Below, in pieces: positions 8,554-18,125 of a DNA stretch of 64,000 nucleotides. The stretch covers positions 34,668 through 98,667 of the forward strand of contig NZ_JBIPKI010000004.1 of the NCBI RefSeq assembly GCF_044068515.1. Reading direction: 5' to 3'. Under the pieces are notes generated by a model that was not told the origin of the DNA, did not search any database, and saw only the letters and a list, made by a program, of their open reading frames with translations. Numbering within the stretch: the first letter of the stretch is position 1; each line of letters begins with the position of its first letter. A program made the position numbers and the translations under genes. The DNA is from Desulfurivibrio sp044068515 (GTDB taxonomy: Bacteria > Desulfobacterota > Desulfobulbia > Desulfobulbales > Desulfurivibrionaceae).

Positions 8554-11500
8554 CTACAGCGGCAGGATCTGCATTTCCTGTTTGGTGGGGTGGACGCCCT
8601 GGAGGATCAGGCCCTTGCGGCCGTCGATGCTGATAAAGTCGCCCAGGCCGATTTTGACCCCGTTGATCTCGCAGCGCTGCTCGCTTTCGTAAACCTTGAG
8701 ATTGGCGCAGCCCACCACGCAGGTCTTTTCCAGGCGGGTGGCGACCACCGCCGCATGCGAGGTCTGCCCGCCCCGGGCGGTGAGCAGGCCGTCGACCGCC
8801 GCGATTTCCTTGATGTCTTCGGGCACCGTATCCTGGCGCACCAGGATAATGGCCGCGGTGGGATCCTGCTCTTTGAGCCGGGCGATATTATCCACGTTGA
8901 AGGCGACCCGGCCGGCCAGGGCGCTGCCGCTGACTCCGACCCCGTGGGCCAGCACCGCGGCCTCGGCCGCTTCACCGTCGGCAAAAACCCGGAAGCTTTC
9001 CTTCTTCTTGATGGTGATCATGTCCCGGGTCTGGAGGAGATAGACATCCTCCGCCCGGGGGCCTTCGAAGGTGAACTCGATCTCCTGGGCGTTCCAGCGT
9101 TTTTCATAGACCAGGCGCCGGCAGATGGCCAGCAGCCGGTTGTAAATCTCGGGAAAGCGGCGCTCCAGGGTTTCCTCGGGGTCCCGGCCGTCCAGTTCGG
9201 CCTGTTCCAGGGAAATCGGGTTGGTGGTGACCAGGCCGCTGACGATATCCTCGCCCTGGTCGCCCACCGCGTAGTCGCCCCAGAGGGCCACCCGGCTCAC
9301 CTTGCGGTAGGGATGGGCGGTAAACAAAACCCCGCTGCCGGACTGGGCCCCGAGGTTGCCGTAAACCATGGTCTGGACGATCACCGCCGTGCCCCAGTTG
9401 TCGGAAATATCCATGATCTGCCGGTAATCCCGGGTCTTGGGGGTATTCCAGGAAGAGAGCACCATCTCCACCGCCCCGGTCAGCTGCAGCCAGGGGTCGT
9501 CGGGAATGCCGATCCCCCGGCGCCGGATCATGCGCTGATACTCCAGGGCCAGCTCCCGGATCTGGGCCGGGGAAAAGTCCCGTTTGTAGCGGATTCCCCA
9601 GCGCTCCTTGGCCGCGTCCATCAGTTCCTGGAAGCGGTCCCGTTCCACCCCCATGGCCATGGCCCAGGACTGGATGAAGCGGCGGAAGTTGTCCCAGGCC
9701 AGGAACTCCTTGCCCTCCTGGCGGGCGAACTCGCCGACGATATCTTCATTGAGGCCCAGGTTGTGGATGGTGGACATCATCCCCGGCATCGAGATCGCCG
9801 CCCCGCTGCGCACCGACAGAAGCAGGGGGTTGACCGGATCGCCGAAGATCCGGCCGGTCTCCTCCTCCACCCGGTTGAGGCCCAGGCGCAGCCGGGCCAT
9901 GAAGTCCTCCCGGCACTTGGTAAACTCCCGCAAGACCGGCCAGCAGCGAAAAACCTCGGTGGTGATCACCAGGCCCGGCGGCACCGGTTGACCGTCGCCG
10001 GCCAGCAGGCTCAGATTGTAGCCCTTGTTGCCCAGCAGAATCAGGTTGGCGTTGCGGTTATGGCGGATGTGGAGGGGACCCAGGGCCCGGTCCGGGTTGT
10101 AGGTCATCAGCAGGTCGAGATGCTCTTCGTCCAGCATCTCCCGCTGGGCCTCCAGGGTCTGGTAGATCCGGGTGATGAAATTGTCGAGATGCTGGAGGCC
10201 GAAGGTGCCGGCAATGAGATCGCGCATGAAGCTTTCCGCCAGGCGGTTGATGTTGCCGCTCGGATCCCCTTCCCGCCAGAGAAAACGGTACTTGGGCAGC
10301 AGGTTCCGCTCCCCGATCTGGGGGATGATGATGCTGAGATTGTTTTCGTGAAGATTGGTGTAATAGGTATAGATGACGTCCTTGACCCCCTCCGAGAGGC
10401 CGCGGAAGATATCAAGAAACTGGGTGTAGGAAAAGCGCTTGATTCCTAAAGAGTTGCTGAGCAGCGACATGTAGGTGCTGAGCTTGCGGCTGGTAATGCC
10501 GTCGATTTTCAGGGCCCGGAGATAAAGGCGCAGGCATTTGAGAATCCGGATGAAGGTGGCCTTGGTGATAATGGTCAGGTTGACGGTCTCGGGCAGCTTC
10601 TCGAGATAGGTGTTGGCCAGGTTTTCCAGGCGAAAGGTCAGGCTCAGGGCATCGAACTTGCGCTCCTGGTAGCGGCCGTAAATCGAGGGGATGTCCACCG
10701 CGATGTGGCGCTTGTGATAAATGCTCTCCTTGGCCGGGAATTTTTCCGGGCTGAGGATGATTTGCTTGAGCTGTTCCAGGTGGTCGAGCATGGCGTTCAG
10801 GCACTGAAAGGTGTCGCAGATTTCCAGGTCGGCCAGGAGTTGCTCCATTTCCGGGAAATCCTCGGCGGCGGCCTGCTTGAGGTGCTGGCGCAGTTCCTCG
10901 GTGCCCAGGTTGTATTTCTGGTGGCAGAGGCGGTACATCCGCACCATTAAGTCAAAGCGCCGGCGCTCGCCCTCGGGGATGTCCTCCTGCTGGGCCAGCC
11001 AGGCCCGGCGCTTGGTAAAATCCCAGTTGAGCAGATCCTGGACCTGGCGAATATGTTTCAGCCGCCAGATCCGGCCGGTCAGGCGGTGGAGTTCGTCGAC
11101 GAATTCTCCCTCGGGGCTGATCTGGCTCCAGACCTCTTCCGGCAGATAGGGAGCCAGCAGCTGTTTGTCACGGTCGCGCCAGAAGAGGATAATACTCTCG
11201 ATGAAGGCGACGATCAGGTTGCTGGACTCCACATGGCTCTGCTTGCGGAGAAAGTGGATCAGCTTGTCCCGGCGCTGGTGAATTTCATCGAGTTCGGTGG
11301 AAACCTCCCGCAACGGCCCTTCCGCCCCGATTTCGTTGAAAAAAACCGGCACCAGCTTGGCGAACTGAGTTACCAGGTTGTAGACCGGCTCTATGGGATG
11401 GTTGAGCAGTTCGGTGATATCGCGCTGGAAAAGATCGGTGTCCTTGATGCAGGTCCCGGAGAGCTTGAGGTTGATAATCAGGGCCGAAAACAGGGTGGAG

Positions 11501-12852
11501 CACCACTTGGGCTCCTGGCTGATCAGGTTGAGCCAGACCCGGATATTGGCCAGGTGGGCCGGGTTGGCCAGGGGTTGCCAGTCTTCGCCGATCCCGGTGA
11601 CGTTGGCATGCTGGAAGCCGAAACGCACCGTCTCCCAGAGAAAGGTTTCCACCAGACGGCTGTTGTTGCGGCGGAAGACCTCGCTGCCGATGACCTGGAT
11701 GCATTGCAGGGAGGTGTGGGGATAACGGCGGACATTGGTTTTGAGCAGGGCCAGGGTGGTCAGCAGAAAGCGCTCGATTTCCTCGAAGGTCTGGCGGCGG
11801 ATGAGCTGGACCAGGCTGCGGTTGATCTCCCGCAGGGTCTCCTCGTGGATCAGGGCCAGGCCGCGGGTCTCCATGATCCGGAAGAGAAACAGCATCTTGC
11901 GGTTTTCGGCGAAACGGTCGGACTCGGGTAAATCCGGTCCCTCCGGCTTCTCCCCGGCCAGCTTGTCGGGGATTTCCTTGTAGAGGCGGATAATGGCCAG
12001 ATGATCCGGCAATTCCAGCAGCCGGGCCAGGGCGGCGGCCGTTTCCCGCTCGGGGGTGATTTGTTCCACCTCGGCCAGGTATTGCTGAAGCCGGGCATGG
12101 GAAACTTCCTGGAACAGGCGGCCGGCCTGCCAGCCCCGGCAGAGGGCTTCACACTCAGAGACGAACCAGGGCTGGGGATCTTCTTCGCTGAGCCAGTAGC
12201 GGTAATTGAGGATCAGAATCCGTTGCAGCAGCCGGGCGGCCGCCCCCAGGTCGCAGACTTGCAGGGCGCCGGGGCCGCCGCTTTGGCATTTGCCGACCAG
12301 GCGGGTGATGATTTTATTGAATGAATACTGGCCCTGGGCCAGGGGCAGCAACAGGGGATCGTCAAGCTCGGCCAATTGGTTGCAGCAGTGGCTGAGGGCT
12401 TGCTGGTAGGCTTGCAGCTGCTCAGGCTTGAGCAGCAGGACCAGTTTGTCCAGCAGGGCCGCCAGGGCTTCGGCGGCCTGGGCCAGCAGCACCTCGTTTT
12501 TGGCCGATTCCCGCAGGGCCGCCAGCAGGATCTCGCCCAGGCGCAAACACGCTTCCGGGCCCCGCTCATGCCGGCGGTAATGATCCAGGTGCTTAAGGAT
12601 AAACGAGCGTAATTTGGGAAGGATCAGGCGCCAGTTGCGGTAGGGGTGGCTGATTTCGTAGAGCAGCTCTTCCAGGGGGGCCCGAATGCCCTGGTAATCG
12701 GCCACCACCTCCAGGAGCACGGCCAGGGAGGGGTCGAGCTCGACGCAGGCCACCGCCGTTTCCTGCAGGTTGGCCCGCAGGGCGTCGGAATCGATGGCCG
12801 GCCGGCAGGCCTGGGCCGCGCCGGGGGTCGGACTGTCCTCTTTATGGTTCAT
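8554..12852 (-). CDS. Giant PEP synthase/PPDK-like protein: long N-terminal region, ATP-grasp and phosphohistidine domains, no PEP barrel
   Basis: A 1432-residue protein. Residues 1 to about 930 are largely helical, charged, and match no family I recognise. Residues 935-1280 resemble the nucleotide-binding half of pyruvate phosphate dikinase: LGNKGYNLSLLAG, then SVRSGAAISMPGMMSTIHNLG (about 1010), then NLGAQSGSGVLFTAHPYRK (about 1174). Residues 1310-1425 form the swivelling phosphohistidine domain with GGQTSHAAVV (His about 1366). The C-terminal PEP/pyruvate TIM barrel of PPDK and PpsA is absent, so phosphate from ATP must go elsewhere, perhaps to a substrate bound by the N-terminal region, as in glucan dikinases or rifampicin phosphotransferase. 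ATG at 12852 is chosen over the upstream frame. It follows GAPDH on the same strand. Confidence 0.8.
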   Translation of the reverse strand: MNHKEDSPTPGAAQACRPAIDSDALRANLQETAVACVELDPSLAVLLEVVADYQGIRAPLEELLYEISHPYRNWRLILPKLRSFILKHLDHYRRHERGPEACLRLGEILLAALRESAKNEVLLAQAAEALAALLDKLVLLLKPEQLQAYQQALSHCCNQLAELDDPLLLPLAQGQYSFNKIITRLVGKCQSGGPGALQVCDLGAAARLLQRILILNYRYWLSEEDPQPWFVSECEALCRGWQAGRLFQEVSHARLQQYLAEVEQITPERETAAALARLLELPDHLAIIRLYKEIPDKLAGEKPEGPDLPESDRFAENRKMLFLFRIMETRGLALIHEETLREINRSLVQLIRRQTFEEIERFLLTTLALLKTNVRRYPHTSLQCIQVIGSEVFRRNNSRLVETFLWETVRFGFQHANVTGIGEDWQPLANPAHLANIRVWLNLISQEPKWCSTLFSALIINLKLSGTCIKDTDLFQRDITELLNHPIEPVYNLVTQFAKLVPVFFNEIGAEGPLREVSTELDEIHQRRDKLIHFLRKQSHVESSNLIVAFIESIILFWRDRDKQLLAPYLPEEVWSQISPEGEFVDELHRLTGRIWRLKHIRQVQDLLNWDFTKRRAWLAQQEDIPEGERRRFDLMVRMYRLCHQKYNLGTEELRQHLKQAAAEDFPEMEQLLADLEICDTFQCLNAMLDHLEQLKQIILSPEKFPAKESIYHKRHIAVDIPSIYGRYQERKFDALSLTFRLENLANTYLEKLPETVNLTIITKATFIRILKCLRLYLRALKIDGITSRKLSTYMSLLSNSLGIKRFSYTQFLDIFRGLSEGVKDVIYTYYTNLHENNLSIIIPQIGERNLLPKYRFLWREGDPSGNINRLAESFMRDLIAGTFGLQHLDNFITRIYQTLEAQREMLDEEHLDLLMTYNPDRALGPLHIRHNRNANLILLGNKGYNLSLLAGDGQPVPPGLVITTEVFRCWPVLREFTKCREDFMARLRLGLNRVEEETGRIFGDPVNPLLLSVRSGAAISMPGMMSTIHNLGLNEDIVGEFARQEGKEFLAWDNFRRFIQSWAMAMGVERDRFQELMDAAKERWGIRYKRDFSPAQIRELALEYQRMIRRRGIGIPDDPWLQLTGAVEMVLSSWNTPKTRDYRQIMDISDNWGTAVIVQTMVYGNLGAQSGSGVLFTAHPYRKVSRVALWGDYAVGDQGEDIVSGLVTTNPISLEQAELDGRDPEETLERRFPEIYNRLLAICRRLVYEKRWNAQEIEFTFEGPRAEDVYLLQTRDMITIKKKESFRVFADGEAAEAAVLAHGVGVSGSALAGRVAFNVDNIARLKEQDPTAAIILVRQDTVPEDIKEIAAVDGLLTARGGQTSHAAVVATRLEKTCVVGCANLKVYESEQRCEINGVKIGLGDFISIDGRKGLILQGVHPTKQEMQILPL

Positions 12853-12918
12853 GGCAAAATTGGCTCTGGTGTCGGGCTGGGCCACCGGCGCCCCGCAAAC
12901 CCGCAGTCGGACAGGAGT

Positions 12919-12980
12919 CCGGAGCAAGCCGGCCAGTCAGGCGGGATTCTTGCCCTTCGCGACTGGCCGGCTTGCCCCGG
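12919..12980. repeat. Inverted repeat between GAPDH and the PPDK-like gene
   Basis: Twenty-base arms (12919-12938 and 12961-12980, stem core GCAAGCCGGCCAGTC, one mismatch) around a 22-base loop. No T run, so either a processed 3' end of the GAPDH message, an attenuating hairpin for the downstream gene, or a repeat element. Confidence 0.7.
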
Positions 12981-13002
12981 AACGGGAGCCCGCTGCATTT
13001 TT

Positions 13003-14007
13003 TTAGAGTATTTTACGATCTTCCATCAGCAGCAGCAGATCGAGCATCCGGTTGGAATACCCCCACTCATTGTCGTACCAGCATAAAATCTTCACCGTCG
13101 AACCGATGACCTTGGTGGAAAGCCCGTCCACCACCGAGGAGCGGGGATCGCCCTGGTAGTCGATGGAAACCAGGGGCTCTTCCGAGTAGCCCAGGAAGCG
13201 GCCGGCGGCGGCGGCCAGGGCCTGGTTGACCTCCGGCACCGAGGTTTCCCGCTCCAGCTCCATGACCACGTCCACCAGGGAGACGTTGGGGGTGGGCACC
13301 CGCACCGCCAGGCCGTCGAATTTGCCCTTCAATTCGGGCAGGACCAAGGCGACGGCGGCGGCCGCCCCGGTCTTGGTGGGGATCATCGACAGGGCCGCGG
13401 CCCGGGCCCGGCGCAGGTCGCTGTGGGGAAAATCGAGCAGCGACTGATCGTTGGTGTAGGCATGGATCGTGGTCATCAGGCCATGTTTGATCCCGAAGCG
13501 CTCCGTGATCACCTTGGCCACCGGAGCCAGGCAGTTGGTGGTGCAGGAGGCGTTGGAAACGACATGGTCGCTGGCCGGGTCGTAGTCATCCTCGTTGACT
13601 CCCATGACGATGGTCTTGACCTGGCCCTTGGCCGGCGCCGAGATCAGCACCTTCTTGGCCCCGGCGTCGAGGTGGGCCTGGGCCTTGGCCCCGTCGGTGA
13701 AGAACCCGGTGGACTCGATGACGTATTCGACCCCCAGGTCGCCCCAGGGAATTTCCGCGGGATTGCGCTGGCTGCTGATCCGGACCGGGCGGCCGTCGAC
13801 GCTGATTTCGCCTTCCCCGGCCTTGACCTTCCGCCGGTAAATGCCCATCACCGAATCGTATTTGAGCAGGTGGGCCAGGGTGGGAGACGGGGTGAGGTCG
13901 TTGATCGCCACGATTTCGATCTGTTCGAAGAGCGGGTCGGTATCCACCGCCCGGAAAATACTGCGGCCAATGCGGCCGAAACCATTAATGCCTACACGGA
14001 TGGTCAT
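13003..14007 (-). CDS. gap: Glyceraldehyde-3-phosphate dehydrogenase, type I
   Basis: Reversible oxidation of glyceraldehyde 3-phosphate to 1,3-bisphosphoglycerate with NAD in glycolysis and gluconeogenesis. The 334-residue length is standard. It has the Rossmann motif INGFGRIGRS at the N-terminus, the Asp that prefers NAD (AINDL), the catalytic Cys in SNASCTTNCLAP (about residue 155), the His in TTIHAYTNDQ, and the C-terminal WYDNEWGYSNRM. AAGGAGG lies upstream of the ATG at 14007. It is followed by the PPDK-like gene and lies near glycogen synthase, which suggests a carbon-storage or gluconeogenic neighbourhood. The 266 bases upstream hold only small GC hairpins. Confidence 0.96.
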   Translation of the reverse strand: MTIRVGINGFGRIGRSIFRAVDTDPLFEQIEIVAINDLTPSPTLAHLLKYDSVMGIYRRKVKAGEGEISVDGRPVRISSQRNPAEIPWGDLGVEYVIESTGFFTDGAKAQAHLDAGAKKVLISAPAKGQVKTIVMGVNEDDYDPASDHVVSNASCTTNCLAPVAKVITERFGIKHGLMTTIHAYTNDQSLLDFPHSDLRRARAAALSMIPTKTGAAAAVALVLPELKGKFDGLAVRVPTPNVSLVDVVMELERETSVPEVNQALAAAAGRFLGYSEEPLVSIDYQGDPRSSVVDGLSTKVIGSTVKILCWYDNEWGYSNRMLDLLLLMEDRKIL

Positions 14008-14273
14008 GAACTTGCCTCCTTGAAAGAGCTGGGTAAAGGGTGACTTGGGCCGGGCCGGCAGGGCCCGCCGTCGTTAAGGGCCGGCCCCGGCCTCCAATCG
14101 TCCCGCGAAAATGGTCGCGGGGTTATGGCCGGTCAGGGCGGACCGGTAGTCCCGGAATCTTGAGGTTGCCGGGATGACTGGGGGATCGCCGGGCTTTCGC
14201 CGGCCCCGGGCTAAGGGGGGCGGCTGGGCGCGGCGGTCCCTGGTTAGCGTTGCAAAGTACCGCCTGCTGGGGT

Positions 14274-16055
14274 TCACGACCGCAGGAAAGAGCGGGCCGT
14301 CTGGTAAAAATCCAGATACTGGCGCATTACCGTATCCCAGGTGTAATACTCCTGAATATGCTTAACGGCGGCCTGGCGCATGTCAAGGATCTTTTCCGGC
14401 TCCTGGCGGAAAAGGGCCAGGGCCCGCTGCATGGCCCCCATCAGGGCGGCGGATTTGTGCTCGCGGTAGGCCAGGCCGGTGAGGCCGTCCACCACCTTGA
14501 CCAGGCCGCCGACCTGGTGGACGATGGGCAGGTTGCCGAACAGCTGGGCGATATAGTCGGTCAAGCCGCAGGGTTCATAGCGGGACGGAACCAGAAAGAA
14601 ATCGCCGGCGGCATAGACCAGGTTGGCCGTCCGGGCATCATAGCCTTGGAGAAAACAGAGCCGGCCCCGGTTGGCTTCGTTTTCGGCCAGGCGACTCAGG
14701 GCCTGTTCGCAGCTCTTGTCGCCAGAACCCAGCACCAGCACCTGAAAACCCTGATCCAGGGGCAGCAGGGTTTCCAGGGCGCCGAGCAGTTTGTCCACCC
14801 CCTTCTGGTTGGTGAGCCGGCCGACGAAGGTGAAAAGGGGCAACGCCTGGCCGGCCGGGACCGGCGCCAGGGTTCCGGCCCGGCGCAGGCCGGGCCAGCG
14901 CTCTTCGGCCAGGGCCTTGATCAGCTCGGCCCGGCAAAGCTCTTTACCGGCCAGATCGCCCCGCTCGGGGGAGAAGGCGGCGGGCAGGCCGAGTTTTTCC
15001 GGTTCGGTGGGGTTGAAGTCGGCGGGGTTGATTCCGTTGGTGATCCCCCGCAGGCTGATGCCCCGGCCCAGCAGCCGGTGGCCCAGCCAGCCGGTCAGGG
15101 CGTCGTCTTCGGTCTCCCGCAGTTCGCGGGCATAGTTCTCGCTGACGGTGTTGAGCGGGGCATAGCTGGAAGCGGCCAGCAGCGGATCGAAAGCGTCGTC
15201 GAGGAGGTTGTCGTGGATGACCCGGGCCGGCAGACCGGTAATCGCCTCGGCAAAGCGCAGGTCTGCGACCTCCTGGTGGTAACCCGTCCCGGCGTTGTGA
15301 ACCGTGACCACGGCGGCGGTGGCGGCGAAATAGTGGCGAAACCCTTCCAGTTCCCGGATCAGCGCCGGCAGCAGGGCGGCATGGCCGTCGTGGCAGTGGA
15401 TGACCTCCGGTCGGGCACCGAGCCGGATCATCAAAGCCAGGGCCGCCTTCTGCAGCAGGACGTTCATGGCGAAATAATCGAAATGGCCCGAGCCCTGGTG
15501 ATGGTCCGGGTTGAGGGCCTCTTCGGCGGCGGTATAGGTGTAAACCCCCTGCTTTTCCTGGTAGCGCTGGGCGTCCAGCAGGTAAAGGGAAAGGCAGCCC
15601 CCGGAGTTGCGCGGGGCCGTAGCCGGGCGCAGGCGGCGATCCTTGCTCCGGGCCGGGGGGGGAACCAGGTGGCGGGCAAAAATCCGGACCAGTTCGCGCC
15701 GTTCCACCCCGACATAGTTCATCCCCACTTCGAAATGGAGGTTCAGGGGAGCAAACCCGGCCGCTTCGGGATCCATGAAGCCGTAGAGGGGGAGGACCAC
15801 GCTGACCCGGTGGCCGGCCCGGGCCAGGGCCTCGCCCAGTTGGCGGACCACGTCCTTAACCCCGCCGGCGCCGGCCAGGCCGTCGTATTCCCGGCTGATC
15901 ATCCAGATATCGCGGATCAGGTTTTCCCGGGGCATCCCATCTTGCGGCCCCCGGTGCCGCTTGCGGGCCGGGGGCCGCGCCGCCGTCCCGCTGGCCGCAA
16001 GCAGCGGTACTTCGGGAACGTTGCCGCCTTGTTTGTTTTTACCTGCACCTGGCAT
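14274..16055 (-). CDS. glgA: Glycogen/starch synthase (GT5, ADP-glucose type)
   Basis: Transfers glucosyl units from ADP-glucose (or a related donor) to the growing alpha-1,4-glucan. The N-terminal donor/acceptor domain shows ISREYDGLAGAGGVKDVV, the counterpart of the KTGGL loop (here AGAGG, not KTGG). The acceptor region has HCHDGHAALLP and VTVHNAG, and the C-terminal domain has FVGRLTNQKGVDKLL and VPSRYEPCGLTDYIAQ, which carries the conserved Glu of retaining glycosyltransferases. About 40 residues precede the conserved MPRENLIRDIWMISREYDG start, so ATG at 15938 is also possible. The length (593) is longer than classical GlgA (about 480) because of inserts. Confidence 0.85.
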   Translation of the reverse strand: MPGAGKNKQGGNVPEVPLLAASGTAARPPARKRHRGPQDGMPRENLIRDIWMISREYDGLAGAGGVKDVVRQLGEALARAGHRVSVVLPLYGFMDPEAAGFAPLNLHFEVGMNYVGVERRELVRIFARHLVPPPARSKDRRLRPATAPRNSGGCLSLYLLDAQRYQEKQGVYTYTAAEEALNPDHHQGSGHFDYFAMNVLLQKAALALMIRLGARPEVIHCHDGHAALLPALIRELEGFRHYFAATAAVVTVHNAGTGYHQEVADLRFAEAITGLPARVIHDNLLDDAFDPLLAASSYAPLNTVSENYARELRETEDDALTGWLGHRLLGRGISLRGITNGINPADFNPTEPEKLGLPAAFSPERGDLAGKELCRAELIKALAEERWPGLRRAGTLAPVPAGQALPLFTFVGRLTNQKGVDKLLGALETLLPLDQGFQVLVLGSGDKSCEQALSRLAENEANRGRLCFLQGYDARTANLVYAAGDFFLVPSRYEPCGLTDYIAQLFGNLPIVHQVGGLVKVVDGLTGLAYREHKSAALMGAMQRALALFRQEPEKILDMRQAAVKHIQEYYTWDTVMRQYLDFYQTARSFLRS

Positions 16056-16092
16056 GGTTTCCTCGCAACTGAGTATTTGACCGGTGGTGCCG

Positions 16093-17169
16093 TCAAGCGC
16101 CCCGGGGGGAGAAGCCGCTGATGGTCCGCTGGCGCAGCAGATGGTCGGCCAGCACCAGCCTGGTCATGGCTTCGCAGACCGGGATGATCCGGGGAATGGC
16201 GGAAATGTCGTGGCGTCCCCCGACCTTGATCGTTACCGGCTGCCGGTCGCGGTTGATGGTGTGCTGTTCCCTGGCGATGGAGGGAATCGGCTTTACCGCC
16301 GCCCGGATGATAATCTCGTCGCCGTTGGAGATGCCGGCCAGAATGCCCCCGGCGTTGTTGCCGTTGAAACCCGCCGGGGTGATGGGGTCGTTATTCTGCG
16401 AGCCGGTCAGGCCGGCGGCGGCAAACCCCCGGCCGATCTCGACCCCCTTGACCGCCCCGATGGACATCATCGCCTTGGCCAGCTCGCCGTCGAGCTTGTC
16501 GAAAACCGGCTCCCCCAGTCCGGCCGGGCAGCCGCTGACCCTGATTTCGACGATTCCCCCCAGGGTGTCGCCCTGGCGGCGAACCTCGTCGATCCGGGCC
16601 AGCATGGCGGCGGCGGCTGCGTTGTCGGGGCAAAAAAGCGGATTATCATTGATATCATTAAAATTACGCTGTTCGGTGGTTATTCCACCCAGCATCACGG
16701 TGTAGGCGCAAGCCTCGATGCCGGCCTGGGCCAGGATCTTGCCCGCCACCGCTCCGGCCGCGACCCGGGCCGCGGTTTCCCGGGCCGAGGCCCGGCCGCC
16801 GCCCCGATGATCCCGCACCCCGTATTTTTCCTGGTAAGTGATGTCGCCATGGCCCGGCCGGTAGATATCCTTGAGATGGTCGTAAGACTTGCTGTGGGCA
16901 TCTTTATTGAAAATAACCAGGCTGATGGGGGTGCCGGTGGTGCGGCCCTCGAAAATCCCGGAAAAAATTTCCACCCGGTCCGGTTCCCGGCGGGGACTGG
17001 TCGCCGGACCACCTTGACCGGGGCGGCGCCGGTCCAGATCGGCCTGGATATCCTCGGGGCCCAGGGGGATTCCCGGGGGACAGCCGTCCACCACAACCCC
17101 GACGGCGGTACCATGGGACTCGCCCCAGGTGGTGATCTGGAAAACTTTGCCGAAGGTATTTCCTGCCAT
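16093..17169 (-). CDS. aroC: Chorismate synthase
   Basis: Converts 5-enolpyruvylshikimate 3-phosphate to chorismate with reduced FMN, the last common step of aromatic amino-acid synthesis. The 358-residue protein has the family start (NTFGKVFQITTWGESHG), the arginine-rich GRASARETAARVAAGA and the SxGA-type IGAVKGVEIGRGF region. ATG at 17169 is selected because AAGGAAAGGA lies just upstream and the protein then matches family length; an upstream in-frame ATG at 17217 would add 16 unconserved residues. aroK lies 85 bases upstream on the same strand and is probably in the same operon. Confidence 0.96.
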   Translation of the reverse strand: MAGNTFGKVFQITTWGESHGTAVGVVVDGCPPGIPLGPEDIQADLDRRRPGQGGPATSPRREPDRVEIFSGIFEGRTTGTPISLVIFNKDAHSKSYDHLKDIYRPGHGDITYQEKYGVRDHRGGGRASARETAARVAAGAVAGKILAQAGIEACAYTVMLGGITTEQRNFNDINDNPLFCPDNAAAAAMLARIDEVRRQGDTLGGIVEIRVSGCPAGLGEPVFDKLDGELAKAMMSIGAVKGVEIGRGFAAAGLTGSQNNDPITPAGFNGNNAGGILAGISNGDEIIIRAAVKPIPSIAREQHTINRDRQPVTIKVGGRHDISAIPRIIPVCEAMTRLVLADHLLRQRTISGFSPRGA

Positions 17170-17254
17170 TTTCCTTTCCTTGTGCGGGTTTTGAGGCTGT
17201 TGCAGGGCAGCGCGCAAAGTCGCCGCCCTGCTCCTCGGCGGCCGCCGAGCCGTT

Positions 17255-17842
17255 TTAAGCCGCGTTTTTTTGCCGCTCTTGAGTCCAGCGCTCGCTGATC
17301 CGGGAGACGATGGCGGCAGGCTCCAGGGAGGCGGTGTCGATCTGCAGGTGGGCGGCCTGCCGGTAAAGCTCGGTCCGCGCCGCCAAAACTTCGCTGATTT
17401 CCGCCAGCAGTCCCCGCTCGGTCAAAGCCGGCCGCTGTTCGCCGCTGGCCTGGTCGGCGCTGATCCGGCCCGCTATGGTTGCCGGATCGGCGCTCAGCCA
17501 GACCACCAGGCTGTTCGCCCGGATCTCCGGCCAGAGATCCTGCTGGAGGACGGCTCCGCCGCCGGTGGCCACCACTAAACCTGGGGACGGGGCCGGCGCC
17601 CGGCTCAGTTCGAGCAACAGTTCCCGTTCCCGGCTCCGAAAGTACTCCCAGCCATGGCGGGCGACCATTGCCCGGATGCTCATCCCCGCCCGGCGGCTGA
17701 TCTCCGCGTCCATGTCGAGAAATTCCCAGCCCAGATTGGCGGCCAGCATGCGTCCCACCAGGGTTTTGCCGCAAGCCCGGTAGCCGATCAGAAAAATTTT
17801 CCCAGGGGGCTCGCCGCCTTTGCAGGCCATTGCGTTTTCCAT
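17255..17842 (-). CDS. aroK: Shikimate kinase
   Basis: Phosphorylates shikimate with ATP. The 195-residue protein has the P-loop IGYRACGKTLVG (about residue 19-30), the shikimate-binding Asp in FLDMDAEI, the GGGA loop in VVATGGGAV (about residue 90), and the Arg of the lid in RPALTERG. It begins at ATG 17842; the upstream stretch shows TTGCTT (17878-17883, minus) and TATATG (17856-17861) with 16-base spacing, a possible weak promoter. It precedes aroC, giving a two-gene shikimate-pathway block. Confidence 0.94.
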   Translation of the reverse strand: MENAMACKGGEPPGKIFLIGYRACGKTLVGRMLAANLGWEFLDMDAEISRRAGMSIRAMVARHGWEYFRSRERELLLELSRAPAPSPGLVVATGGGAVLQQDLWPEIRANSLVVWLSADPATIAGRISADQASGEQRPALTERGLLAEISEVLAARTELYRQAAHLQIDTASLEPAAIVSRISERWTQERQKNAA

Positions 17843-17945
17843 CCCCTGCTCTTACCATATATATGGCAAAAATAAAAAAGCAATCTGGCTCCAAGCCTTG
17901 AGCTTCGCCGCCTTGGGCTTAAATTTTCGGAGGGGGGCGAAAAGT

Positions 17946-17976
17946 TCTTGCAAAAGAAAATGTAAATGATAATCTC
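17946..17976 (+). promoter_or_regulatory. Possible promoter and Fur/PerR-type half site upstream of peroxiredoxin
   Basis: AT-rich stretch TGTAAATGATAATCTC in otherwise GC-rich sequence, 150 bases before the peroxiredoxin start. GATAAT matches five of six bases of a -10 hexamer and TGATAAT matches one arm of a Fur box. The second arm is poor. Suggestive only. Confidence 0.3.
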
Positions 17977-18125
17977 TCTCAAAAAGACGGCGTAACTCTC
18001 TTCGGAGAATAGCAGGGCCGGGGGTTGCCGGGAGTCAACCTGGTTTTCGGTGTTCCGGTCCGGCGCCGCCCGGCTTTTCTTAAGTCAGGCTTTTCAATAA
18101 ACATCTTAATAGGAGGAAATTGACC

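Noticed and set aside
14250..16121. 623-residue open frame on plus across glgA
   Set aside because: Shadow of the glycogen synthase gene; low-complexity Gly/Gln/Pro composition.
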